Part shown: piece after piece, positions 51,853-59,860 of the stretch | Layout of the letters: every line of letters begins with the position of its first letter | How positions within the stretch are numbered: position 1 is the stretch's first letter | Assembly (NCBI GenBank): GCA_039029735.1 | Contig: JBCCFL010000020.1 | Coordinates: forward strand, 1 to 64,000 | DNA from: CADEDH01 sp039029735 | GTDB lineage: Bacteria > Actinomycetota > Acidimicrobiia > Acidimicrobiales > SZUA-35 | DNA: 64,000 nucleotides | Reading direction: 5' to 3' | The notes under the pieces: model-generated | Database searches by the model: none | Told to the model about the DNA's origin: nothing | Seen by the model: only the letters and a program-made list of their open reading frames with translations | Made by a program: the position numbers and the translations under genes

Positions 51853-52842
51853 ATGCCTTGGTGGCTGTGGACCATTTTCCCGTTCCTGCTGCTCTTCTTC
51901 CTGCTCGGGCTGTTGCTCGGGTTGGCGCTGTTGTGGTTCCAGCGTCGGCGTAGCGTTGCCGAGAACGAGCAGCGGCGGCTGGAGGCCGAGGCGGAGTCTG
52001 ACCGCCTGCGGCTGCGGATCTCGGCCCTGCAGGACGCCGAGGAGCGGGCCGCCGAGATGGAATCGCGCCTCGCCGACGCCGGCTCGTCGGCCGAGGTCGA
52101 GGGCGCATCCGATGACGTGGTGGCGCTGCGAGCCCAGCTCGCCGACGCCCAGGCCAAGGCCCGGGTGCTGCCGGAGCTGGAGTCCCAGATGGTCGCGCTC
52201 AAGGAGCGGGCGTCGGAGGCGGACCGCCTGGAGGCCGAGTCGGCCATGCTGCGCCGCCGAATTGCCCGGGCCAACGAGCTCGAGAACGAGATCGCCGATC
52301 TGCGGCTCTCCGCCTCCCGAACCGAGGAGCTGGAGCGCAACGGCTCGTCGCTGCGAACTGAGGTCACCCAGGCCTTCGCCCAGGTGGATTCCCTCTCGAT
52401 GGAGGTGGACACGCTCACCGCCGATCTGGCGGCCTGCCGAGCGGCCCGGGCCGAGCTCGACGCGGAACTCGCCGCATTGCGGACCGGAGGCAACGCGGTC
52501 GCACCCGAGCCGGCTCCCGAGCCCGTGGCCGCTGCCCGCGTGGCCGACCCTGCCCCTGAGCCGACGGCCACCGACACGCCCGCGTGGCAGGTCGGCACGA
52601 CCGCACTCGGCACACCGGGAGCCGCCCACGTCGATGATCTGAAGGTGATCAAGGGCATCGGCCCTGTGATGGAGGGGATCCTGAACGGGTTCGGAATCCA
52701 GACCTGGGATCAGGTGGCTGCCTTCACCACCAACGACGTGGAGAAGGTGAGTGAGGCGATCGAGACCTTCCCGGGTCGCATCGAGCGCGACAACTGGGTG
52801 GGGCAGGCCCAAGGCCTCGTCGCCGGCCGTGATGGGGGCTGA
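51853..52842 (+). CDS. Membrane-anchored coiled-coil protein with C-terminal helix-hairpin-helix-like domain
   Basis: The 329-residue protein has a membrane segment at residues about 3-27, a long Glu/Arg/Ala-rich coiled coil (about 35-205), a Pro/Ala linker and a C-terminal domain beginning D-D-L-K-V-I-K-G-I-G-P with I-E-R-D-N-W at its end. This last domain is common in actinobacterial and proteobacterial proteins fused to many partners and has a helix-hairpin-helix look, but its ligand is unknown. AAAGGAA lies before the ATG. It pairs with the OmpA-domain gene upstream. Confidence 0.75.
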   Translation: MPWWLWTIFPFLLLFFLLGLLLGLALLWFQRRRSVAENEQRRLEAEAESDRLRLRISALQDAEERAAEMESRLADAGSSAEVEGASDDVVALRAQLADAQAKARVLPELESQMVALKERASEADRLEAESAMLRRRIARANELENEIADLRLSASRTEELERNGSSLRTEVTQAFAQVDSLSMEVDTLTADLAACRAARAELDAELAALRTGGNAVAPEPAPEPVAAARVADPAPEPTATDTPAWQVGTTALGTPGAAHVDDLKVIKGIGPVMEGILNGFGIQTWDQVAAFTTNDVEKVSEAIETFPGRIERDNWVGQAQGLVAGRDGG

Positions 52843-52864
52843 GGCGGGGCCCAGGTGGGCCGCC
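52843..52864. terminator. Bulged GC hairpin between convergent genes
   Basis: GGCGGGGCCC-AGGT-GGGCCGCC folds with two bulged bases directly after the stop at 52842. No T-run follows; low confidence. Confidence 0.3.
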
Positions 52865-52878
52865 CGTCCGCGGTCGGC

Positions 52879-53748
52879 TCAGTCGTAGTCGTAGAAGCCG
52901 CGGCCGGTCTTGCGGCCCAGCAGGCCGGCTTCAACCATCCGGGCCAGCAATGGGGGAGGGGCGTAGAGCTGTTCCCGGAACTCCTCGTAGAGAGACTCGG
53001 CAACGGCCTTGGTGGTGTCGAGCCCGATGAGGTCGGCCAGCGACAGCGGGCCCATGGGGTGGGCACAACCGGTGACCATGCCCTGGTCGATGTCCTCCTT
53101 GGAGGCAAAGCCCGACTCGAACATCCGGATGGCCGACAGGATGTAGGGGATCAGAAGGGCGTTCACGATGAAGCCCGCCCTGTCCTTCGAGTGGATCACG
53201 CGCTTACCGAGATGGTCGTGGGCGAATCCCTCGGCTCTGGCCACGGTGGCATCGGAGGTGTGCAGGGAGGTGACCACCTCGACCAGCTGCAACACCGGCA
53301 CCGGGTTGAAGAAGTGGATCCCGATCACGTTCTCCGGCCGCTTGGTGGCCATCGCCAGCTTCATGATGGGAATCGACGAGGTGTTCGACGCCAGTACCGC
53401 GTCGGGATCGGTGGTCACCTCGTCGAGCGTGGCAAACGTCGCCGTCTTGGCCGTCTCGTCCTCGACGATGGCCTCCACCACCAACTGGCGGTCGGCGAGC
53501 GTGTCGATCGAGGTTGTGAACTGGAGGCGGTCGAGCGTGGCCGTCATCTCGTCGTTCGACATCTTGTCGGCCCGCACCGCCCGCTTGAGCGAGTTCTCGA
53601 TCCGGCCGTGTCCTGACTCAGCGGCTGCCTGGTTGGCCTCGACCACCACCACGCTCATGCCCGCCCGGGCGGACACCTCGGCGATGCCCGAGCCCATGAG
53701 GCCCGCCCCGACGACGCCCACCCGTTCCAACGCCACACTGTTCGTCAT
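52879..53748 (-). CDS. 3-hydroxybutyryl-CoA dehydrogenase
   Basis: The 289-residue protein has the NAD motif G-A-G-L-M-G-S-G-I, the catalytic His in G-I-H-F-F-N-P-V, the S-N-T-S-S motif before it and the C-terminal K-T-G-R-G-F-Y-D-Y, all standard for Hbd/FadB2-type dehydrogenases. It oxidises 3-hydroxyacyl-CoA in beta-oxidation or acts in acetoacetyl-CoA metabolism. It is transcribed from a promoter that overlaps that of the divergent decarboxylase gene. Confidence 0.9.
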   Translation of the reverse strand: MTNSVALERVGVVGAGLMGSGIAEVSARAGMSVVVVEANQAAAESGHGRIENSLKRAVRADKMSNDEMTATLDRLQFTTSIDTLADRQLVVEAIVEDETAKTATFATLDEVTTDPDAVLASNTSSIPIMKLAMATKRPENVIGIHFFNPVPVLQLVEVVTSLHTSDATVARAEGFAHDHLGKRVIHSKDRAGFIVNALLIPYILSAIRMFESGFASKEDIDQGMVTGCAHPMGPLSLADLIGLDTTKAVAESLYEEFREQLYAPPPLLARMVEAGLLGRKTGRGFYDYD

Positions 53749-53756
53749 GGTCGATC

Positions 53757-53773
53757 ACCCTAACGGTTAGCCT
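53757..53773. promoter_or_regulatory. Bidirectional promoter core
   Basis: TAGGGT reads leftward (53757-53762) and TAGCCT rightward (53768-53773), separated by 5 bases. They end 8 and 6 bases before the ATG at 53748 and the GTG at 53780. The centre CTAAC-G-GTTAG is a perfect palindrome, so one symmetrical element can serve both directions. Both transcripts would be leaderless. Confidence 0.6.
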
Positions 53774-53779
53774 CGCACG

Positions 53780-55225
53780 GTGGATTCTGAGGAGTTTCGT
53801 GAGGCAGGACACGCGCTCATCGACTGGATCGCCGACTATCGGGCCGGCATCGAGGAGCGGCCTGTCAAGGCGGTGACTCGCCCCGGTGACGTGGCCTCGG
53901 CGCTCGCTCCCACCCCTCCGGCCGACCCCGAGGCCCTGGCGGCGCTCCTCGCTGATCTCGACGAGGTGGTGGTGCCGGGCCTCACGATGGTGCAACACCC
54001 GATGCACTATGGATGGTTCCCGTCGAATGCCGCCTTGGCGTCAGTCTTGGGTGACATCGCATCGTCGGGGATCGGCGCCCTGGGCCTGAGCTGGGAGAGC
54101 GCCCCGGCCCTCACCGAGGTGGAGACGGTGGTCTGCGACTGGCTGCGGGACGCAACGGGGCTCTCCACCGCCTGGTCGGGAACGATCCACGACACGGCGT
54201 CGACCGCCTGCCTCGTGGCGCTTCTCGCCGCCCGCGAACGGGCCACGGATCATCTCCAGGTTCGGGGAGGGCTGCAGGACGCATCATCACCGCTCGTGGT
54301 CTACACCACGGATCAGGCCCACTCCTCGGTGCGTAAAGCAGCGCTGCTGGCCGGCTTCGGCGCCGATCACATTCGCGTCGTGGCCGCCCACCCCGTGACC
54401 CGGGCCATGGACGCCCTCGATCTCAGCGCCACGCTCGACGCCGATGTGGCCGCCGGGCACGTGCCGTGTGCCGTGGTCGCCACGGTCGGCACCACTGGCA
54501 CGACGGCCATCGATCCGATTGCGGCGGTGGTGGCGGCCGCCGCCCGCCGGGGTGTGTGGGTGCACGTCGACGCCGCGATGGCCGGCACGGCGATGTTGCT
54601 GCCCGAGTGCCGCCACCTGTGGGACGGCGTGGAAGGGGCCGACTCGCTGTGCTGGAACCCCCACAAGTGGATGGGCACGATCCTCGACACCTCGCTGTTC
54701 TACGTGCGCGACGTGGAGCACCTGGTGCGCGTGATGTCGACCAACCCCGCCTACCTCCAGTCGTCGGTCGACGGTGAGGTGATCCAGTACCGCGACTGGG
54801 GGATCCCGCTGGGCCGACGGTTCCGGTCCCTCAAGCTCTGGTTCCACCTCCGCCTCGACGGGCTCGACGCGATCAGGGCCCGTATCCGGCGCGATCTCGA
54901 CAACGCCAGATGGCTGGCCACCACGGTGGAGGATCACCCCGAGTGGGAGGTGCTTGCGCCGGTACCCCTGCAGACCGTGTGTGTGCGCCACCGTCCGCCG
55001 GGCATGGACGACCCCGATGCCCTCGATCGCCACACCCTGGCCTGGCTTGCCCGGATCAACGACTCGGGCGAGGCCTACCTCACCGGCTCGACGCTCGACA
55101 ACCGCTGGATGGTCCGGGTGTCGGTGGGGGTCGAGCCGACTGAACGTCACCACGTCGAGCGCCTGTGGGCCCTCATGCAACAGGCCGCGGCCGACGCCGC
55201 CACCGAGATCGGAGCCCCGTCATGA
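53780..55225 (+). CDS. PLP-dependent aromatic-L-amino-acid decarboxylase-family protein
   Basis: The 481-residue protein belongs to the group II decarboxylases: H181 (Q-A-H-S-S-V) stacks on the cofactor, D264 (V-D-A-A-M-A-G) binds its nitrogen and K296 in N-P-H-K-W-M-G is the PLP lysine. Length and order of motifs match animal and plant aromatic amino acid decarboxylases. In bacteria such enzymes decarboxylate tryptophan, tyrosine or related amino acids, but the context gives no clue. Its stop overlaps the HAD gene start (ATGA). Confidence 0.85.
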   Translation: MDSEEFREAGHALIDWIADYRAGIEERPVKAVTRPGDVASALAPTPPADPEALAALLADLDEVVVPGLTMVQHPMHYGWFPSNAALASVLGDIASSGIGALGLSWESAPALTEVETVVCDWLRDATGLSTAWSGTIHDTASTACLVALLAARERATDHLQVRGGLQDASSPLVVYTTDQAHSSVRKAALLAGFGADHIRVVAAHPVTRAMDALDLSATLDADVAAGHVPCAVVATVGTTGTTAIDPIAAVVAAAARRGVWVHVDAAMAGTAMLLPECRHLWDGVEGADSLCWNPHKWMGTILDTSLFYVRDVEHLVRVMSTNPAYLQSSVDGEVIQYRDWGIPLGRRFRSLKLWFHLRLDGLDAIRARIRRDLDNARWLATTVEDHPEWEVLAPVPLQTVCVRHRPPGMDDPDALDRHTLAWLARINDSGEAYLTGSTLDNRWMVRVSVGVEPTERHHVERLWALMQQAAADAATEIGAPS

Positions 55226-56091
55226 CCGAATCGTCGCATCCCATCGACTCGTCGCATCCGAGTGGGGGCCGTCCCCCGATCCGCATGATCGGCACCGATC
55301 TCGACGGCACGCTCTTGGCCACCGACGGCACGATCTCGGCCCGCACGGTGGCCTCGGTGCGCGCCGCGGTCGAGGCTGGCGTCGAGGTGGTGCCCACCAC
55401 CGGGCGGCCCAAGATCGTGGCCGCCGACGTGCTCGCCGCCCTGCCGTTCCTGCGCTGGTGGATCTTCGCCAACGGCTCGGTCACGTGGGACAACCACACC
55501 GGCGAGGTGGTGAGGGGCTTCTTCATGGAGCCCGACACCGCACGGGGCATCATCGATCTCGTGCGAGCTGAGCTTCCCGGCGTCGGTCTCGCACTCGAGT
55601 TCCCCGACGAGGCCATCCACGAGGCCGGCTTCGAGGAGATCGTGCCCGGCGCCGATCTTCCCGATCCCGTGGTCGACGTTCGCGAGCACGTGCACGAACC
55701 GGTGCAGAAGGTGCTGGTGTTCGACCGGAATCGGACCGTGGATGAGTTGTTCGCCGCCGTGACGAACGCCGTCGGGGAGTCAGCCGTGCCGAGCTACTCG
55801 GGCCTCGCCTTCATCGAGCTGGCCGCGGCCGCCGTGACCAAAGCGAGCGGCCTCGCCGACATGGCTGCCGACCTGGGGATCGACGTGTCGGAGGTGGCGG
55901 TGGTCGGCGACAACCACAACGATCTCCCGATGTTCGACTGGGCCGGCCGGTCGTTTGCGATGGCGAACGCCACCGACGATGCCCTGGCGGCGGCCGACGA
56001 GGTGATCGGGTACAACGACGACGATGCCGCCGCTGAGCTCTTCGATGGCCTCGTTGCCGAGTACAGGGCCGCCACCAACGGGCGCGGCTGA
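55222..56091 (+). CDS. Cof-type HAD phosphatase
   Basis: The 289-residue protein shows HAD motif I D-L-D-G-T-L-L, motif II T-T-G-R-P, motif III K-A-S-G and motif IV G-D-N-H-N-D-L-P-M-F with a type IIB cap between motifs II and III. Such Cof-like phosphatases act on sugar phosphates, flavin or PLP phosphates. The coupling with a PLP enzyme is suggestive only. An alternative start is the ATG in I-R-M-I-G-T-D, about 20 residues later. Confidence 0.83.
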   Translation: MTESSHPIDSSHPSGGRPPIRMIGTDLDGTLLATDGTISARTVASVRAAVEAGVEVVPTTGRPKIVAADVLAALPFLRWWIFANGSVTWDNHTGEVVRGFFMEPDTARGIIDLVRAELPGVGLALEFPDEAIHEAGFEEIVPGADLPDPVVDVREHVHEPVQKVLVFDRNRTVDELFAAVTNAVGESAVPSYSGLAFIELAAAAVTKASGLADMAADLGIDVSEVAVVGDNHNDLPMFDWAGRSFAMANATDDALAAADEVIGYNDDDAAAELFDGLVAEYRAATNGRG

Positions 56092-56096
56092 GAACC

Positions 56097-56873
56097 TCAC
56101 GACCAGAAGCGGAACTGGTCCCAGCCGGCCTGCGCCTGGTCTCGTGGTACGTCGAAGGCGTCGAGGAACGTGCCGACGAGGCTCCAGAAGGCATCGCGCA
56201 CTGGGGCCACCTGAAACAGCAGCAGGAACAGGATCAGGAGCCCGAAGCGGCTGATCGGGGCGAGGAGCTGACGAACCCCGTGGGGCAGGTGCGGCTCGAT
56301 GGCGCCGTATCCGTCGAGCCCGGGCACCGGCAACATATTCAGCACGAAGGCCAGGATCTGCAAGAAGGCCAGGAAGGCGAGGCCCTGGGTGAGTACCGGC
56401 TGGCTCACCGGGTCGACGAGGCCCCGGTTGAGCGGCACGAGGCACACCACGGCCGCGGCCAGGTTGGTGGCTGGACCGGCCAGCGACATCGCCGTGACCG
56501 TCCAGCGCGATCGCAAGGCGTTGCGGTTGATCCACACGGCGCCGCCCGGCAGACCGATGCCGCCGATGATCAAGAAGAACAGCGGCAGTGCGATCGACGT
56601 GAGCGGATCGGCATAAAGCCGGGGATCGAGGGAGAGGTAGCCCTTCGACGGGATCGAGGTGTCGCCGCCCTTCCAGGCCACGAAGGCGTGGGCGAACTCG
56701 TGGAAGATCAGCGAGAGCACCCAGGCCGCCAGCACGAACACGAAAACGGCCACGCCACTCGGCACGAGCGTGGTGGTGGTCAGCCATCCGCCGACGGCGG
56801 TGGCGGCCACGACCACCCAGAACAACGGTGCCGGTCGGATGGCGCCGGCGTCGGTCACGGGGCGTGTCTGCAC
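56097..56873 (-). CDS. Site-2-protease-family (M50) membrane metalloprotease
   Basis: The 258-residue protein has the zinc motif H58-E59-F-A-H62 inside a membrane segment and the second motif N-M-L-P-V-P-G-L-D187-G. There is no PDZ domain, as in short SpoIVFB-like or archaeal site-2 proteases. The substrate could be an anti-sigma factor, but none is adjacent. Start codon is GTG, preceded by a -10-like hexamer. Confidence 0.85.
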   Translation of the reverse strand: MQTRPVTDAGAIRPAPLFWVVVAATAVGGWLTTTTLVPSGVAVFVFVLAAWVLSLIFHEFAHAFVAWKGGDTSIPSKGYLSLDPRLYADPLTSIALPLFFLIIGGIGLPGGAVWINRNALRSRWTVTAMSLAGPATNLAAAVVCLVPLNRGLVDPVSQPVLTQGLAFLAFLQILAFVLNMLPVPGLDGYGAIEPHLPHGVRQLLAPISRFGLLILFLLLFQVAPVRDAFWSLVGTFLDAFDVPRDQAQAGWDQFRFWS

Positions 56874-56879
56874 GGTGCC

Positions 56880-56885
56880 AACCTA
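56880..56885 (-). promoter_or_regulatory. -10-like hexamer of the site-2 protease gene
   Basis: TAGGTT on the minus strand ends 6 bases before the GTG at 56873. Confidence 0.4.
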
Positions 56886-57127
56886 GCGGGGGAGCGATTC
56901 CACCCAGAATTCCCTGGTGCCGGAGATCATCGCCCGTGTTACTCGCCGGTTCGACACTATGTTGCAATATCTTTACGGATGGGTCAGAATGCTTCTGCGT
57001 AGTACGGAAACCATCGTCACGAAAACATCACGATGGACAAGTACCGCCATGTTCGTTACGATTTCAGTACCTACCGCTGTCAGGCATGGGCAGGTTTGCC
57101 TGAACCGCGGTCAAACGGCGGAGTTGA

Positions 57128-57607
57128 ATGCAAATGGACTACGGAGCGCTTGCTATCGGTGTGGCCATCGGGATCCTCATGGGATGCCTGTTTCTCTGGC
57201 TCCTCGATCGACGTCACCAGAAGACGATCCGCAAGCTCGTGGAGAGCCGCAAGAAGATAGAGCGGCAGCGCACCCAGGCGGTGAACGATCTGTTCGCCTA
57301 CCGCTCGGGTGAGAAGTCCGACGCCCGCATGGGCGAGCGGCGGCCCCCGAGTTCGATTCCGTCCGAGAACGAACTCATGCAGCAGAACGCTGAGTTGCAG
57401 CAGGAGATCTCAAGCCTGCGAACCCTGATCGCCCGGGCCGACGGTGCCCTCACCGCCGCCCGCCGCAAGCGCGACGAGCACGAGGCCGAGATCGCCCGTC
57501 TGCGTACGCTCCTCGAGTCGTCCGGCTCGGCCGATGTCATCGACATCCGGCGTCAGGAAGCGGCTCGTATGGCCGGCAGTCGCCAAGGCAGCAACCTCGC
57601 CCTCTGA
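57128..57607 (+). CDS. Membrane-anchored coiled-coil protein beside ParA
   Basis: The 159-residue protein has a membrane segment at residues about 7-27 (A-I-G-V-A-I-G-I-L-M-G-C-L-F-L-W-L), a basic stretch (K-L-V-E-S-R-K-K-I-E-R-Q-R) and a coiled coil (about residues 80-135) with a short charged tail. I do not recognise the family. The upstream 240 bases (56886-57127) are clearly less GC-rich than the surroundings and hold no gene that I can support. CGGAG lies 5 bases before the ATG. Gap to the parA gene is 59 bases, so co-transcription is likely. Confidence 0.65.
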   Translation: MQMDYGALAIGVAIGILMGCLFLWLLDRRHQKTIRKLVESRKKIERQRTQAVNDLFAYRSGEKSDARMGERRPPSSIPSENELMQQNAELQQEISSLRTLIARADGALTAARRKRDEHEAEIARLRTLLESSGSADVIDIRRQEAARMAGSRQGSNLAL

Positions 57608-57666
57608 GCGCTGACCAGCGTTGAACACTGGCGCAGGGCCCTTGTTCGGCGCGATGATGAGCCGCT

Positions 57667-58446
57667 ATGTCCCACACGGTTGCGGTACTGAATCAAAAGG
57701 GTGGCGTTGGCAAGACCACGGTCACCCTCGGATTGGCTTCTGCCGCCTGGGCGGCTGACGCCAAGGTTCTCGTCGTCGATCTCGACGCGCAGGCGAACGC
57801 CACCTACGCCCTCGGCGTCGATCCGTCGTTCGGAAATCTGGGTGTCGGCGATGCCATGGCATCGGGCGCCGCCGGCGCGGCGGCCAACATGATCGTCGAG
57901 TCGGGCTGGGGGCCCAGCGTGAGCGTGCTGCCTGGCGGCGGTGATCTCACCGAACGTGAGGCCGACCCTCGCAACGCCGCTGGCCGCCGTCGGCTGGCGA
58001 AGGCGCTCAGTGGCGTCACCAAGGGCTACGACCTGGTGCTGATCGACTGTGCCCCGTCTCTCGGGCTCAACACGACGAACGGGTTGGCCGCAGCGGACGG
58101 CGCGATTGTGGTCGTCGAGCCGTCGGTGTTCGGGCTTCGAGGGGTGAGCCCCGTGCTCGACCTCATCGAGGAGGTCTGGGCCAACGACAACAAGGATCTC
58201 GACCTCAGCGGCGTGATCTTGAACCGGGTGCCCCCGGTGTCGAACGCCGCCCAGGACCGGATCAGCGAGCTCAAGAAGATGGTTGGCTCGAAGGGCGTGT
58301 GGACGCCCCACATTCCGCTGCGGGTGCTTGTCAACCAGGCACACCACGAGCGCTCACCGATCCACTCCTTCGGCGCCAAGGGGGCCGAGCTGGCCTCGAT
58401 CTTCGACTCGCTCTATCGGCGAGTCATGAAGTCGGCCTCGAACTGA
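57667..58446 (+). CDS. ParA/Soj-family ATPase (orphan)
   Basis: The 259-residue protein has the deviant Walker A motif K-G-G-V-G-K-T-T (residues 11-18) with the signature lysine, V-V-D-L-D-A-Q-A-N-A-T as switch I/A' region and L-I-D-C-A-P-S-L-G as Walker B. ParA ATPases position chromosomes, plasmids or protein clusters. No ParB gene, parS-like repeat or gid gene is nearby, so it is unlikely to be the chromosomal Soj; the adjacent membrane coiled-coil protein could be its partner. Confidence 0.87.
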   Translation: MSHTVAVLNQKGGVGKTTVTLGLASAAWAADAKVLVVDLDAQANATYALGVDPSFGNLGVGDAMASGAAGAAANMIVESGWGPSVSVLPGGGDLTEREADPRNAAGRRRLAKALSGVTKGYDLVLIDCAPSLGLNTTNGLAAADGAIVVVEPSVFGLRGVSPVLDLIEEVWANDNKDLDLSGVILNRVPPVSNAAQDRISELKKMVGSKGVWTPHIPLRVLVNQAHHERSPIHSFGAKGAELASIFDSLYRRVMKSASN

Positions 58447-58510
58447 TCAGCCAGATGCGGCACCTGGATCTCGTGCCGCAACCGGTCGTCGCTCCGCCAT
58501 CCTGGTGGCC

Positions 58511-59860
58511 ATGCGCGTAGTCATCGTCGGTGCTGGTGAGGTCGGTTGGTACCTCGCTCAGAGGCTCCGGGCCGAAGGCATCGACATCGTCGTGATCGAG
58601 ATCGACTCCGGTCGAGCTGAGGCTCTCGCCTCCGAACTCGACGTCCAGGTGCTGACAGGCTCGGGATCGAGCCCATCGGATCTCGACGCCGCCGGTGTGG
58701 CGCGCGCCGACATCCTGGCCGCGGTCACCCAGAACGACGAGGTGAACCTCGTCTCGTCGCTGCTGGCCAAGGAGTTGGGCGCCCAGAGCACGATCGTGAG
58801 GCTCCAGAACCCTGAGCTGCGGGGCGATCGGGGCGCACTCATGCGAGAAACGGTCGGCGCCGATGTGGTGATCGACCCCGACGCCGACACCGCTGACGAG
58901 ATCTATGAACTCGTCCATGTGACCGGCGCCGATGAGATCTACCCGATGGCCAACGGTGAACTCGCCGTGATCGGTGCCTTCATCGCCGAGGAGTCTCCTC
59001 TCGCCAACCGGTACCTGGCCGAGATCGGCGCGTCGATGGAGCCGAACTGGAACTTCCTGTTCGGCGCCGTCACCCGCGACAACGAGACGGTGCTGCCCCG
59101 CGGCGACCAGCAGCTTCTGCCTGGCGATCACGTGCGCGTGATCTCGAAGGCGTCGGCCCGGGCCGAGCTGCTCGATCTGCTCGGTGTGGCCGGCACCAAC
59201 GCCCGGCGGGTGATGGTGCTCGGCGGGGGAGCGGTGGGCAGTCGGGTGGCCGAGCGCCTTCAGGACGAGGGCGCCGAAGTGGTGCTGATCGAACGCGACG
59301 CCGATCGGGCGGCGGCGTTGTCACGGCGCCTCAAGCGCGTGGTCGTGATCCAGGGCGACGCGACCGACACCGAGCTCCTGCTCGAAGAGGCTGTCGGCCA
59401 GATGGACGCGGTGATCGCCGTGACCGGAGAGGACGGCTCCAACGCACTGGCCTGTGCCTTCGCCATCTCCGAGGGCGCGGCCTACACGGTGGTGGTGCTG
59501 CACAGCCTCGCCCTGTTGCCGCTGGTGCGCCGCTTCGGCGTGGACGCTGCGCTGAGCCCCCGAACGGCTTCGGCGAACGCGGTGCTGCGCCGTGTCCGTG
59601 GCAACGCGGCGGCAGTGAACACCTTCCTCGAGAGTGACTCCGAGGTTGACGAGATCGAGATCCTGCCCGGCAGCAAGGCCGATGGTGCCGTGGTGGCCGA
59701 CCTCCACCTGCCGCACAACATCTTGATCGGCGCCGTGATCCGCCACAACGCGCCAACCGAGATCGTTCGCGGCTACACACAGTTGAAGGCCGGCGATCAC
59801 ATCGTGGTGTTCGGGCGGCCGCAGGCGATCTCGGCCGCCAAGCCGATCTTCACGGGATGA
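58511..59860 (+). CDS. trkA: Trk potassium uptake regulatory protein
   Basis: The 449-residue protein has two RCK units in tandem: Rossmann motifs V-G-A-G-E-V-G near residue 6 and L-G-G-G-A-V-G near residue 238, each followed by a TrkA_C domain. This is the double-length bacterial TrkA, which binds NAD(H) or ATP and gates TrkH. ATG at 58511 is preferred; a GTG at 58505 is in frame. The stop overlaps the trkH start. Confidence 0.9.
   Translation: MRVVIVGAGEVGWYLAQRLRAEGIDIVVIEIDSGRAEALASELDVQVLTGSGSSPSDLDAAGVARADILAAVTQNDEVNLVSSLLAKELGAQSTIVRLQNPELRGDRGALMRETVGADVVIDPDADTADEIYELVHVTGADEIYPMANGELAVIGAFIAEESPLANRYLAEIGASMEPNWNFLFGAVTRDNETVLPRGDQQLLPGDHVRVISKASARAELLDLLGVAGTNARRVMVLGGGAVGSRVAERLQDEGAEVVLIERDADRAAALSRRLKRVVVIQGDATDTELLLEEAVGQMDAVIAVTGEDGSNALACAFAISEGAAYTVVVLHSLALLPLVRRFGVDAALSPRTASANAVLRRVRGNAAAVNTFLESDSEVDEIEILPGSKADGAVVADLHLPHNILIGAVIRHNAPTEIVRGYTQLKAGDHIVVFGRPQAISAAKPIFTG

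Noticed and set aside
57128..58446. Chromosomal parAB locus or replication origin region
   Set aside because: No parB, parS-like 16-mers, dnaA boxes, gidB or jag genes are near.
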